This document shows positions 1-6,088 of a DNA stretch of 6,154 nt, piece by piece. Position numbers and translations under genes: made by a program. Every line of letters begins with the position of its first letter. The stretch's first letter is position 1. A model generated the notes under the pieces. That model had not been told where the DNA came from. It searched no databases and saw only the letters and a list, made by a program, of their open reading frames with translations. The stretch lies in NCBI GenBank assembly GCA_031280335.1, contig JAITGZ010000110.1, positions 1 through 6,154 of the forward strand. Reading direction: 5' to 3'. The stretch comes from Deltaproteobacteria bacterium (GTDB taxonomy: Bacteria > Desulfobacterota > Desulfovibrionia > Desulfovibrionales > Desulfovibrionaceae).

Positions 1-2660
1 CTGCCCAAATCCAGCTTGAATTCGGCCTCGCCGCGCTCGTTCGTGTTTACAGCGCCCAGGCTGATGTTACGGCTTTGTTCCGTTGTGCCGGGGTCAAAGA
101 ATCTGTAGTCGCTGTATTGGCTGAAGGCAAGGCGCGCCGGGGCGAGGGAGACGGAGGCCTCCACCCGGTTATCCACCGCCGGGACGCCGTAGAGGTTTTC
201 CACCCGCACCAGGGCGCTGAGGCTCTGGGGCAGGGCCCAGCCCTGCTGACGGAGCGGACTGATGTCTTTAAAAGAGGCGTTTACCTTGAGGTTGTCGGGC
301 TGAAACTCCTCCATCTGCACCTGGGCATAGCCCAGGTGGCGGTCATCCAGATACACCCCCAGGCTGTAAAGTCCGGTGGGGTCGGTCTCCTGGCTGGGGA
401 TGGCGAGGGCGATCAGTCCGGTTTCATCCTGGCGGTGCTGCTTATCGTAAACCTTGGTTCCGCGCGGGTTGGTCAGGACCATGCGCACCGGCAGGCCTTC
501 CGTGACGGAGGAATCCCAGGTGGAGGACTTGAGCAGAACGCCAAAGCGCAATTCTTCGCCGGGTTTGAACATGCCCCGCTCGCTGAAGACAAAGGCGCTC
601 ACCCCGCGGCTGTCGGCCTGCCGGCCTGCGGTTTCAGGGTAGCCGGTCAGGGGGACCTCGCGGGTGTAATCCTCCAGGGCCATAAAGGTGAGATCACGCC
701 CCAGAGAGACGGTTACGGCGATGGGCCTGCGTTCGCGCGTCAGTCCTTCCAGGGAGGGGATGTTCACCCTGCCGTCCGTCCCGGCGTTTTTGGAGAACAC
801 GGGCAGGCCGTTGCGTCCGATGACCTGCACCTGCGCCCCCTCCAGGGGCGCGCCCCCGGAGAAGGAGCTGACAAAAACCTCGCGCTCGCCGCGCCGCCCC
901 TGCTTGAGGTTTACAGCCAGATCCGTGAGCAGCATAAAGCGTACATCCTTGACGAGATGCCGCCCTTTACTGTAGCCGTTGATTTCCAGACGAAAAATGC
1001 CCTTGCCGCCCCCGGAGAGCAGAGGGGTGAGGTCCAGGGCATGGTAATCCGGCTCGTGGCCGGAATTTTTTTGCGGTTTATAAGAAAGCTCCAGGTGTTC
1101 GCTGATGTCTTCCATCTGCAGGTTGCCGTATTCAAAATCCGGGGAGGTGATGACTTTATTGGTCTGGCTGACCAGAAGGTTGATGAATTCCGGCCGCACC
1201 CGGTAGGCGTTGATCTTGACCGTGTCCACGGAGCGGGAGATCAAGGCCAGTTTTTTGGCCCCATTCATGCTCAGAATGGTGCCTTTCTGCATGATGCGCG
1301 CTTCCGGCTCAAAGCTTCTGGCCGGCATGGCCCTGGAAAAGGCGGCCAGTTTGTAATCCGTAAGGCTGGCCGCGCCGCCCCCGTTATGCGCTATAAACCA
1401 GCGTCCGCCAGGAGCGGAGTAAGTGAAAGAGACGGTACGGCTGTATTCCTCATGGCCGCTTACGGGCGTAAGTTGCAGCCTTTCCATGCTGCCGCTGTTT
1501 TGAAGGGCTTCGCGCAGCAGGCGGGCATTTTCTTCGCTGCCCCAGTTGCTGAAGCGCCGCGCCTGTTCATCCTTTTTATCGGCGTAGGCGGGCAGCATCA
1601 GGGCAACGGTGCTTTCCTGCGCCTCTTTTATCTTGACCGGGCGGGTGAATTCCAGAACCAGCATTTGCCTGCTGTTCAGTTCGTCATCGGTGTGGATGAA
1701 GTTGTTTACCTTGTCCAGGCTTACAAAAACGTCTCTGCCCGGCACATTCGCCCCCTGGCTTATAATATCGGCGGTCTGCTCCTTGCGTACGGCGCGCCGT
1801 ACGCCCTTTTGCAGGGCAAGGCGTACCGGCGCGTTTTCCGCAGGCAGGCTAAGCACCTTGACGTTAACGGCCAGACTGAGATTGTCTTCGGCAAAGACCA
1901 ACTCCGGCTCGCCCAGCTTGATATCGGAGGATGCCTCCAGTTTCAGGGCGGCCTTGAGGCTTTCGCGGTCAATGGGGTAGGTGGATGTGATCTTTCCACT
2001 GAGCATTAGATTGCGCGGGTTTTGCGGGTCAGCCAGAAAAGCCCACTCGCCTATGTTGAGGCTGAATGACGAGGAGGTGAAAAAGGCTTCATGTTCAGCC
2101 ATACGCACGTTTTTGCCCAACCGGGAGGGCAGCTTGAAGCGATAGCGCGTCCGGGCGCTTTGCTCGGACGGGCTGAAGGCGAAGCGGGCGCTGTACTTGT
2201 AAGGCATACTGTCAAAAGTCCATTTTCCGGGCAGATCCGGGCTGACGCCCCAGTCTTTTTCACCGGGTGCCAGCAGCCCCCAGTTGTTTTTGCACTGCGC
2301 CACCCCATCCTGGCTGCCGTAGTATTCGCGGCAGGCCTTTTCATCCAGGCGCAGCTCCACCATAAAGACATGGCGCGGCTCGCCGTCCAGGCGCAGGTTT
2401 TCCTGCAGCCGCGACTGCGCTTGGAGAAAAAGCGCCGGTTCCCTGGGCTTGGCCGCGTCATCGCGCAGCAGAACGGCGGCGGGCTCATCCGGGCTTTTGA
2501 CCAGGCGGCGTTCTTCCATATGGCTGTATATCCGCCAGCCGGCCAGGGCTATGACCAGGGCTGCGGCCAGCAGCGCAAAAATGCGCCCGCGCCGGGGCAG
2601 ACCGCGAAAATATTCCTGAATACGGTGGAAATAATTGACGATATTTGTCTTGCTGGGCAT
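1..2660 (-). CDS. Alpha-2-macroglobulin family protein, N-terminal 886 codons (C-terminus beyond the left edge)
   Basis: The minus strand reads 886 codons without a stop from ATG at 2660 to the left edge. A cytoplasmic start with basic residues (R19, R23, R24, R26) precedes one hydrophobic helix at about residues 27-44 (IFALLAAALVIALAGW), so the rest should lie in the periplasm. No lipobox cysteine follows the helix; the only cysteines visible are C110 and C123, possibly a disulfide. The body is beta-rich, as expected for stacked macroglobulin (MG) domains. The family signature is clearest at about 683-800: FSERGMFKPGEELRFGVLLK (MG2-type strand) and then EEFQPDNLKV at 784-793, which matches the VxDFxPDxLKV block of bacterial A2Ms. 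Such proteins are thought to trap foreign proteases in the periplasm, often beside the PBP1C gene pbpC. That gene, the bait region and the CxEQ thioester would lie outside the window. Full-length relatives have roughly 1,600-1,900 residues. The start is supported by AGGAG six bases upstream. Family call is firm; thioester status is unknown. Confidence 0.88.
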   Translation of the reverse strand, partial: MPSKTNIVNYFHRIQEYFRGLPRRGRIFALLAAALVIALAGWRIYSHMEERRLVKSPDEPAAVLLRDDAAKPREPALFLQAQSRLQENLRLDGEPRHVFMVELRLDEKACREYYGSQDGVAQCKNNWGLLAPGEKDWGVSPDLPGKWTFDSMPYKYSARFAFSPSEQSARTRYRFKLPSRLGKNVRMAEHEAFFTSSSFSLNIGEWAFLADPQNPRNLMLSGKITSTYPIDRESLKAALKLEASSDIKLGEPELVFAEDNLSLAVNVKVLSLPAENAPVRLALQKGVRRAVRKEQTADIISQGANVPGRDVFVSLDKVNNFIHTDDELNSRQMLVLEFTRPVKIKEAQESTVALMLPAYADKKDEQARRFSNWGSEENARLLREALQNSGSMERLQLTPVSGHEEYSRTVSFTYSAPGGRWFIAHNGGGAASLTDYKLAAFSRAMPARSFEPEARIMQKGTILSMNGAKKLALISRSVDTVKINAYRVRPEFINLLVSQTNKVITSPDFEYGNLQMEDISEHLELSYKPQKNSGHEPDYHALDLTPLLSGGGKGIFRLEINGYSKGRHLVKDVRFMLLTDLAVNLKQGRRGEREVFVSSFSGGAPLEGAQVQVIGRNGLPVFSKNAGTDGRVNIPSLEGLTRERRPIAVTVSLGRDLTFMALEDYTREVPLTGYPETAGRQADSRGVSAFVFSERGMFKPGEELRFGVLLKSSTWDSSVTEGLPVRMVLTNPRGTKVYDKQHRQDETGLIALAIPSQETDPTGLYSLGVYLDDRHLGYAQVQMEEFQPDNLKVNASFKDISPLRQQGWALPQSLSALVRVENLYGVPAVDNRVEASVSLAPARLAFSQYSDYRFFDPGTTEQSRNISLGAVNTNERGEAEFKLDLG

Positions 2661-2666
2661 GGCCGG

Positions 2667-2671
2667 CTCCT
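2667..2671 (-). promoter_or_regulatory. Ribosome binding site of the A2M gene
   Basis: AGGAG on the minus strand lies six bases before ATG 2660-2658. It fixes the start upstream of the membrane anchor, so the anchor is part of the protein. The next in-frame ATG, at residue 48, would remove the anchor and has no comparable site. Confidence 0.75.
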
Positions 2672-2763
2672 GATATTTATGGAAAGGATGGTTAATGCGA
2701 TTTATTGGGTGCCACCCTCAGATATTTTTCGTTACTACCTTAATGCGTGAATAAATACAATAT

Positions 2764-2792
2764 ATGATACGACCTTCCCTTGCTTTCGCCAA
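2764..2792 (-). promoter_or_regulatory. Probable sigma-70 promoter for the A2M gene
   Basis: Read on the minus strand, TTGGCG (2792-2787, 4 of 6 consensus bases) is followed after exactly 17 bases by TATCAT (2769-2764, 5 of 6). Transcription would begin near 2757 and leave an untranslated leader of about 95 bases before the A2M start. This is a pattern match only. The plus-strand ATG of a small reading frame overlaps the -10 box. Confidence 0.45.
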
Positions 2793-2937
2793 AGGGATTG
2801 CCCCCTTATATCGCAGCTCCCTTCAAGCCTTTTTCAGCCCCATGGGGAGCAATGCGGTAGTGAAGCCCTTCAGGGCGGGGCCTTGCTATATCCGGCCTGA
2901 AGGCCGGGGTCTCAGACCACAAAGGAATAGACGATGA
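2764..2937 (+). CDS. Unrecognised small reading frame, 57 codons, basic
   Basis: ATG 2764 opens a 57-codon frame ending at TGA 2935-2937. The product would start MIRPSLAFAKGIAPLYRSSL and end in a strongly basic tail (RPEGRGLRPQRNRR). A second in-frame ATG at 2842 would give 31 residues. No convincing Shine-Dalgarno sequence precedes either ATG, and the first overlaps the predicted minus-strand -10 box. The frame runs through the inverted-repeat cluster, so its openness may be accidental. Its TGA overlaps the next small frame as ATGA. I do not recognise the protein. The basic tail over a hairpin-rich 3' end is reminiscent of a tnpB remnant of the IS200/IS605 group, but no diagnostic residue is present. 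Treat it as a doubtful gene. Confidence 0.18.
   Translation: MIRPSLAFAKGIAPLYRSSLQAFFSPMGSNAVVKPFRAGPCYIRPEGRGLRPQRNRR
2838..2918. repeat. Cluster of GC-rich inverted repeats (possible structured RNA or mobile-element remnant)
   Basis: Four inverted repeats follow each other within 81 bases: CCCCATGGGG at 2838-2847, GCCCTTCAGGGC at 2865-2876, CCGGCCTGAAGGCCGG at 2892-2907 (six-base-pair stem with a TGAA loop) and GGTCTCAGACC at 2908-2918. The cores of the second and third, CCTTCAGG and CCTGAAGG, are reverse complements, so the two arms could also pair with each other in an alternative fold. No T-run follows any of them, which argues against an intrinsic terminator. They lie between the two predicted promoters. 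A structured RNA, a protein-binding array or an insertion-sequence end are all possible; the sequence does not decide. Confidence 0.5.
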
Positions 2938-3002
2938 AAAAGCGGAGAGACGGGCCGGGGGGAGAGGTCCCAAATCTCATAAATTTTTTTATTTATTTAT
3001 GA
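2934..3002 (+). CDS. Unrecognised 22-codon reading frame with a Shine-Dalgarno sequence
   Basis: ATG 2934 is preceded by AAGGA (2922-2926) with a seven-base spacer, a good ribosome binding site. The frame codes for MKKRRDGPGGEVPNLINFFI followed by YL and stops at TGA 3000-3002. The start is very basic and the end hydrophobic. Its ATG overlaps the stop of the preceding small frame (ATGA), the usual sign of coupled translation. Its 3' half is the A/T tract that fits an UP element of the rpsL promoter, so the hydrophobic end could be a by-product of that tract. It ends before the predicted rpsL transcription start, so it is not an rpsL leader peptide from that promoter. I do not recognise it. 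Confidence 0.22.
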   Translation: MKKRRDGPGGEVPNLINFFIYL

Positions 3003-3003
3003 A
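2981..3003 (+). promoter_or_regulatory. UP-like A/T tract upstream of the rpsL promoter
   Basis: A run of almost pure A and T (AAAT followed by a T-run and ATTTATTTAT) ends four bases before the -35 box. Its place and composition fit an UP element that contacts the RNA polymerase alpha C-terminal domain, common at ribosomal promoters. The tract is also bracketed by an eight-base inverted repeat, TCATAAAT (2977-2984) and ATTTATGA (2995-3002). Confidence 0.5.
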
Positions 3004-3006
3004 CGC

Positions 3007-3035
3007 TTGACAGGCCTGCCGGCTTGGGCTAAAAG
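3007..3035 (+). promoter_or_regulatory. Probable sigma-70 promoter of the rpsL-rpsG-fusA operon
   Basis: A perfect -35 box TTGACA (3007-3012) is followed after 17 bases by TAAAAG (3030-3035), which matches four of the six -10 bases. Transcription would start near 3042, giving a leader of about 34 bases before the rpsL ATG, too short for a riboswitch. A five-base-pair inverted repeat (GGCTT 3021-3025 with AAGCC 3033-3037) overlaps the -10 box; its role, if any, is unknown. Confidence 0.65.
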
Positions 3036-3075
3036 CCAATACTTTACTGAATTTAAGCTTTAAACTGGAGTAACT

Positions 3076-3447
3076 ATGCCCACCATTAACCAGTTGATTC
3101 GCCATGAGCGCGATGTGTTGCAAAAGCGCCGCAAATCGCCGGCGTTGCAGGCCTGCCCTCAGCGGCGGGGCGTCTGCACCCGCGTTTACACCACCTCGCC
3201 CAAGAAGCCCAACTCGGCCTTGCGCAAAGTGGCTCGTGTGCGTCTTTCCAACGGTATAGAGGTCAGCGCCTATATTCCGGGCGAGGGCCACAATTTGCAG
3301 GAGCATTCCGTGGTGATGATCCGCGGCGGCCGTGTCAAAGACATACCCGGCGTGCGCTACCATATTATCCGCGGTACCCTGGACGCTTCCGGGGTGAACG
3401 ACCGCCGCAAGAGCCGTTCCAAATACGGTGCCAAGCGGCCGAAATAA
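3076..3447 (+). CDS. rpsL: 30S ribosomal protein S12
   Basis: S12 lies at the decoding centre of the small subunit, where it helps to monitor codon-anticodon pairing and contacts EF-G. The 123-residue product matches the family along its whole length (E. coli S12 has 124). Conserved blocks include ACPQRRGVCTRVYTT, PKKPNSALRKVARVRL, GEGHNLQEHSV and GGRVKDIPGVRYH. Both lysines tied to streptomycin response are the wild-type residue (K43 in PKKPNS and K88 in GRVKD). D89, the site methylthiolated by RimO in other bacteria, is kept. The N-terminal stretch at 10-20 (HERDVLQKRRK) seems less uniformly basic than usual; this is from memory of the family. The start is set by TGGAG five bases upstream. 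It is the first gene of the operon, 24 bases before rpsG. Confidence 0.97.
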   Translation: MPTINQLIRHERDVLQKRRKSPALQACPQRRGVCTRVYTTSPKKPNSALRKVARVRLSNGIEVSAYIPGEGHNLQEHSVVMIRGGRVKDIPGVRYHIIRGTLDASGVNDRRKSRSKYGAKRPK

Positions 3448-3471
3448 CCAGTCTCAGCACAGGAGTTTTTC

Positions 3472-3942
3472 ATGCCTCGCAAAGGTCCCGTTCCCAAAAG
3501 GGAGGTACTGCCGGATCCGGTGTACAACAGCCGTCTGGCCGCCCGCTTTGTCAACCGTCTGATGTACGATGGTAAAAAAGGCGTGGCCGAAAAGATTTTT
3601 TATTCCGCTGTAAGTCAGCTGGCGGAAAAAACCAGCGAAGACCCCATCAAAGCCTTTGAAAAGGCGGTGGAAAACGTCAAACCGTTTTCGGAAGTGAAGT
3701 CCCGCCGCGTGGGAGGCGCCACTTATCAGGTGCCCATGGACGTGCGGCCTGACCGTCAGGTTTCCCTTTCCATCCGCTGGTTGATCACCTACGCCCGCGC
3801 GCGGGGTGAAAAGGGCATGATCAACAAGCTGGCCGCCGAATTGGTGGACGCTTACAACAGCAGGGGCGGAGCGGTGAAAAAACGCGAAGATACCCATCGC
3901 ATGGCCGAGGCCAACAAGGCCTTCGCTCATTTTCGCTGGTAG
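3472..3942 (+). CDS. rpsG: 30S ribosomal protein S7
   Basis: S7 is a primary 16S rRNA binding protein that nucleates assembly of the 30S head and lines the E-site exit channel. The 156-residue product has the usual length and is collinear with the family: MPRKGPVPKREVLPDPVYNS at the start, FVNRLMYDGKKGVAEKIFY at 26-44, VGGATYQVPMDVRPDR at about 80-95, and RWLITYARARGEKGM in the middle. The C-terminus (HRMAEANKAFAHFRW) is complete. AGGAG at 3461-3465 lies six bases before ATG. The gap from rpsL is only 24 bases, far shorter than the E. coli gap that carries the S7 translational operator, so that form of autogenous control is not evident here. Phe is coded mostly by TTT (five of six). Confidence 0.97.
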   Translation: MPRKGPVPKREVLPDPVYNSRLAARFVNRLMYDGKKGVAEKIFYSAVSQLAEKTSEDPIKAFEKAVENVKPFSEVKSRRVGGATYQVPMDVRPDRQVSLSIRWLITYARARGEKGMINKLAAELVDAYNSRGGAVKKREDTHRMAEANKAFAHFRW

Positions 3943-3944
3943 TC

Positions 3945-3949
3945 GGGAG
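3945..3949 (+). promoter_or_regulatory. Ribosome binding site that sets the GTG start of fusA
   Basis: GGGAG lies seven bases before GTG 3957-3959, inside the 14-base gap after the rpsG stop. The first in-frame ATG is codon 16, inside the nucleotide-binding block MAHIDAGKTT, and would cut off conserved residues, so GTG is the start. Confidence 0.8.
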
Positions 3950-3956
3950 TTTTTTC

Positions 3957-6032
3957 GTGTCCAGAGAAACCCCCCTTCGCGATCAGCGCAATTTTGGCAT
4001 TATGGCCCATATTGACGCGGGCAAGACCACCACCACCGAACGCATTCTTTTTTACACCGGCGTCTCGCACAAACTGGGTGAAGTGCATGACGGCGAAGCC
4101 ACCATGGACTGGATGGAACAGGAGCAGGAACGCGGCATCACCATCACCTCCGCCGCCACCACCTGTTTCTGGAAAGGGCATATGCTCAACATCATCGATA
4201 CGCCGGGCCATGTCGACTTCACCATGGAAGTGGAACGTTCCCTGCGCGTGCTTGACGGCGCGGTGGCTGTTTTTGACGCCGTCGCCGGCGTTGAGCCGCA
4301 GTCCGAAACCGTGTGGCGCCAGGCCGACCGTTACGGCGTTCCCCGGGTGTGCTTCGTGAACAAGATGGACCGCATGGGCGCGAACTTCGACCGTTGCGTC
4401 GCCATGATCCACGAGCGATTGAAAGCCAAACCCATCCCTTTGCAGATACCCATCGGGTCCGAAGACAAATTCGAGGGCATCGTCGATCTGATAGAAGGCA
4501 AGGCCACCATCTTCGACAAGGAAAGCAAGGGCGCGGAATTCTCCATCATCGACGTGCCCGCCAATCTCAAGGAATCGTTCGAATCCCACAGGGCGGCGAT
4601 GCTTGACGCCGTTGCCGAGGAAGACGAGGCGCTGCTGGAAAAATACCTCGGCGGCGAAGAGCTGACCCGCGACGAAATCATCTCCTGCGTGCGGAAGGCG
4701 ACCATCGCCCGGAACATCGTTCCCGTGGTCTGCGGCTCCGCCTTCCGCAACATGGGGGTGCAGCCCCTGCTCGACGCCGTCGTGCAGTACCTGCCCTCCC
4801 CGCTCGATATCGAGCAGATGGAAGGCACGGACCCCGACGACAAGGAAAAAATCATCCTCTGCAAGGCCGATGACAAGGAACCCCTTGCCGGCCTCGTGTT
4901 CAAACTGTTCTCCGATCCCTACATCGGCCATTTGTCCTTCTTCCGCATCTATTCCGGCGTCATCGAGTCCGGCGTGACCGTGACGAACACCAACACCGGC
5001 AAAAAGGAACGCGTGGGCCGGATCTTGCGCATGCACGCCAACAAGCGCGAGGAAATAAAATGGGCCGGCGCCGGCGACATCGTGGCGCTCGTGGGTCTGA
5101 AGCAGGTTTCCACCGGCGATACCGTATGCGATCCTTCCCGTCCGGTTGTGCTCGAATCCCTCGACATCCCCGAGCCGGTCATTGAAGTGGCCATCGAGCC
5201 CAAAACCAAGGCCGACCGCGACGCCCTTTCCGCCGCTCTCTCAAAACTGGCGAAGGAAGACCCCTCTTTCCGCGTCAAGGGCGACGAGGAAACCAACCAG
5301 ACCCTCATCGCGGGCATGGGCGAACTCCACCTTGAAATCATCGTGGACCGCCTGACGCGCGAATTTTCGGTCAACGCCAACGTGGGCAAGCCCCAGGTGG
5401 CCTACCGCGAAACCATAACCAAAACCGCCAAGGCGGACGTCAAGCACGCCAAACAGTCCGGCGGCCGCGGCCAGTACGGCCATGTGGTCATCGAAGTCGA
5501 GCCGAACCCGGAAAAAGGGTACGAGTTCGTCAATTCCATCGTGGGCGGCGTGATCCCGAAGGAATACGTACCGGGCATCGACAAAGGCATCCAGGCCGCC
5601 ATGAAAAGCGGCGTGGTCGCCGGGTTCCCGGTCGTGGACGTCAAGGTCAATCTGGTCTTCGGCTCCTACCATGAGGTGGACTCCTCGGAACAGGCCTTCT
5701 TCGTGGCCGGTTCCATGGCCATCAAGGAAGCCATGCGGCAGGCGGGCTCCATCCTGCTCGAGCCGATCATGGACGTGGAGGTGGTTACCCCGGACGATTA
5801 CGTGGGCGAAGTCATGGGGGATCTCAACAGCCGCCGCGGCCGCGTGCAGAGCATGGAAGCCCGCGTCGGTTCCCAGGCCGTGCGCGCCCAGGTGCCGCTC
5901 TCCGAAATGTTCGGCTACGCCACGGACCTGCGCTCCAAGACGCAGGGCCGCGCCAACTTCACCATGCAGTTCCACCACTACGAACGCGTGCCCCAGCAGC
6001 TCGCCGACGAAATCGTGAAGAAAAAATCCTAG
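3957..6032 (+). CDS. fusA: Translation elongation factor G (EF-G)
   Basis: EF-G is the cytoplasmic GTPase that moves tRNAs and mRNA through the ribosome after peptide bond formation and, with RRF, helps to recycle ribosomes. The 691-residue product is full length. All G motifs are intact: G1 AHIDAGKTT (17-25), switch I ending RGITITSA (59-66), G3 DTPGH (81-85), G4 NKMD (135-138) and G5 GSAF (260-263). Domain II covers about 290-400 and domain III about 405-480 (AGMGELHLEIIVDRL). Domain IV covers about 483-605, with the SGGRGQYGHV loop and the tip segment GSYHEVDSS (H572, equivalent to the E. coli tip histidine). Domain V follows from about 606 (MGDLNSRRGRV). Nothing suggests a divergent paralogue. 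It starts with GTG and is the third gene of the operon. From about codon 130 Phe is almost only TTC, unlike its neighbours. Confidence 0.97.
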   Translation: MSRETPLRDQRNFGIMAHIDAGKTTTTERILFYTGVSHKLGEVHDGEATMDWMEQEQERGITITSAATTCFWKGHMLNIIDTPGHVDFTMEVERSLRVLDGAVAVFDAVAGVEPQSETVWRQADRYGVPRVCFVNKMDRMGANFDRCVAMIHERLKAKPIPLQIPIGSEDKFEGIVDLIEGKATIFDKESKGAEFSIIDVPANLKESFESHRAAMLDAVAEEDEALLEKYLGGEELTRDEIISCVRKATIARNIVPVVCGSAFRNMGVQPLLDAVVQYLPSPLDIEQMEGTDPDDKEKIILCKADDKEPLAGLVFKLFSDPYIGHLSFFRIYSGVIESGVTVTNTNTGKKERVGRILRMHANKREEIKWAGAGDIVALVGLKQVSTGDTVCDPSRPVVLESLDIPEPVIEVAIEPKTKADRDALSAALSKLAKEDPSFRVKGDEETNQTLIAGMGELHLEIIVDRLTREFSVNANVGKPQVAYRETITKTAKADVKHAKQSGGRGQYGHVVIEVEPNPEKGYEFVNSIVGGVIPKEYVPGIDKGIQAAMKSGVVAGFPVVDVKVNLVFGSYHEVDSSEQAFFVAGSMAIKEAMRQAGSILLEPIMDVEVVTPDDYVGEVMGDLNSRRGRVQSMEARVGSQAVRAQVPLSEMFGYATDLRSKTQGRANFTMQFHHYERVPQQLADEIVKKKS

Positions 6033-6065
6033 CGCATGGAATGCTTGAAATAGTCTGGATATCTT

Positions 6066-6088
6066 CTATGCTTTGTTTATGAGCATAG
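6066..6088 (+). repeat. Small hairpin after fusA
   Basis: CTATGCT (6066-6072) and AGCATAG (6082-6088) form a perfect seven-base-pair inverted repeat with a nine-base loop, 33 bases after the fusA stop. No T-run follows, and the stem is not GC-rich, so it does not look like an intrinsic terminator. It may be an mRNA-stabilising stem, a protein site or chance. Confidence 0.35.

Larger units (their letters stand above)
2661..3075. other. Divergent intergenic region between the A2M gene and rpsL
   Basis: These 415 bases separate two divergent genes and hold no gene that I recognise. They contain a promoter for each side, a run of GC-rich inverted repeats in the middle, two short unrecognised plus-strand reading frames and an A/T-rich tract before the rpsL promoter. 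The middle part (about 2800-2976) lies outside both predicted transcripts, so neither flanking gene explains its structure. Confidence 0.8.
3076..6032 (+). other. str operon (rpsL-rpsG-fusA)
   Basis: Three co-directional genes have gaps of 24 and 14 bases, one promoter candidate upstream and no terminator-like hairpin between them, so they are most likely cotranscribed. tuf does not follow fusA, unlike E. coli. In Desulfovibrio relatives, as I recall, the S10 cluster (rpsJ onward) follows fusA, but no rpsJ start is recognisable in the remaining 122 bases. Confidence 0.85.

Noticed and set aside
75..2009. A 644-codon plus-strand reading frame, with shorter ones at 454-642, 688-975 and 1609-1980
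   Set aside because: They lie antisense to the A2M gene, whose minus-strand frame is open throughout and carries recognisable family motifs. The plus-strand product looks like no family I know and has the repetitive composition of a shadow frame.
2091..2750. A 219-codon plus-strand reading frame over the A2M start
   Set aside because: It covers the A2M N-terminus, ribosome binding site and leader on the opposite strand, has no recognisable product, and is best explained as an antisense shadow.
2777..2796. Hairpin CCCTT/AAGGG considered as a terminator
   Set aside because: No T-run follows on either strand, and it lies within the predicted A2M promoter spacer and -35 box.
2960..2990. GGGA/TCCC stem followed by an A/T tract, considered as an intrinsic terminator before rpsL
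   Set aside because: The stem is only four base pairs and ends at 2971, about a dozen bases before the T-run, and the tract fits an UP element of the promoter that begins just after it.
2989..3363. Minus-strand frames antisense to rpsL and rpsG (also 3357-3554 and 3454-3930)
   Set aside because: They overlap verified ribosomal protein genes and their promoter, and have no recognisable product.
3927..5036. A 369-codon minus-strand reading frame and others antisense to fusA (4331-4903, 4949-5389, 5241-5978)
   Set aside because: fusA is a complete, highly conserved gene on the plus strand. The minus-strand frames are rich in His, Gly and Asp or in Ser, as expected when its codons are read in reverse, and none resembles a known family.
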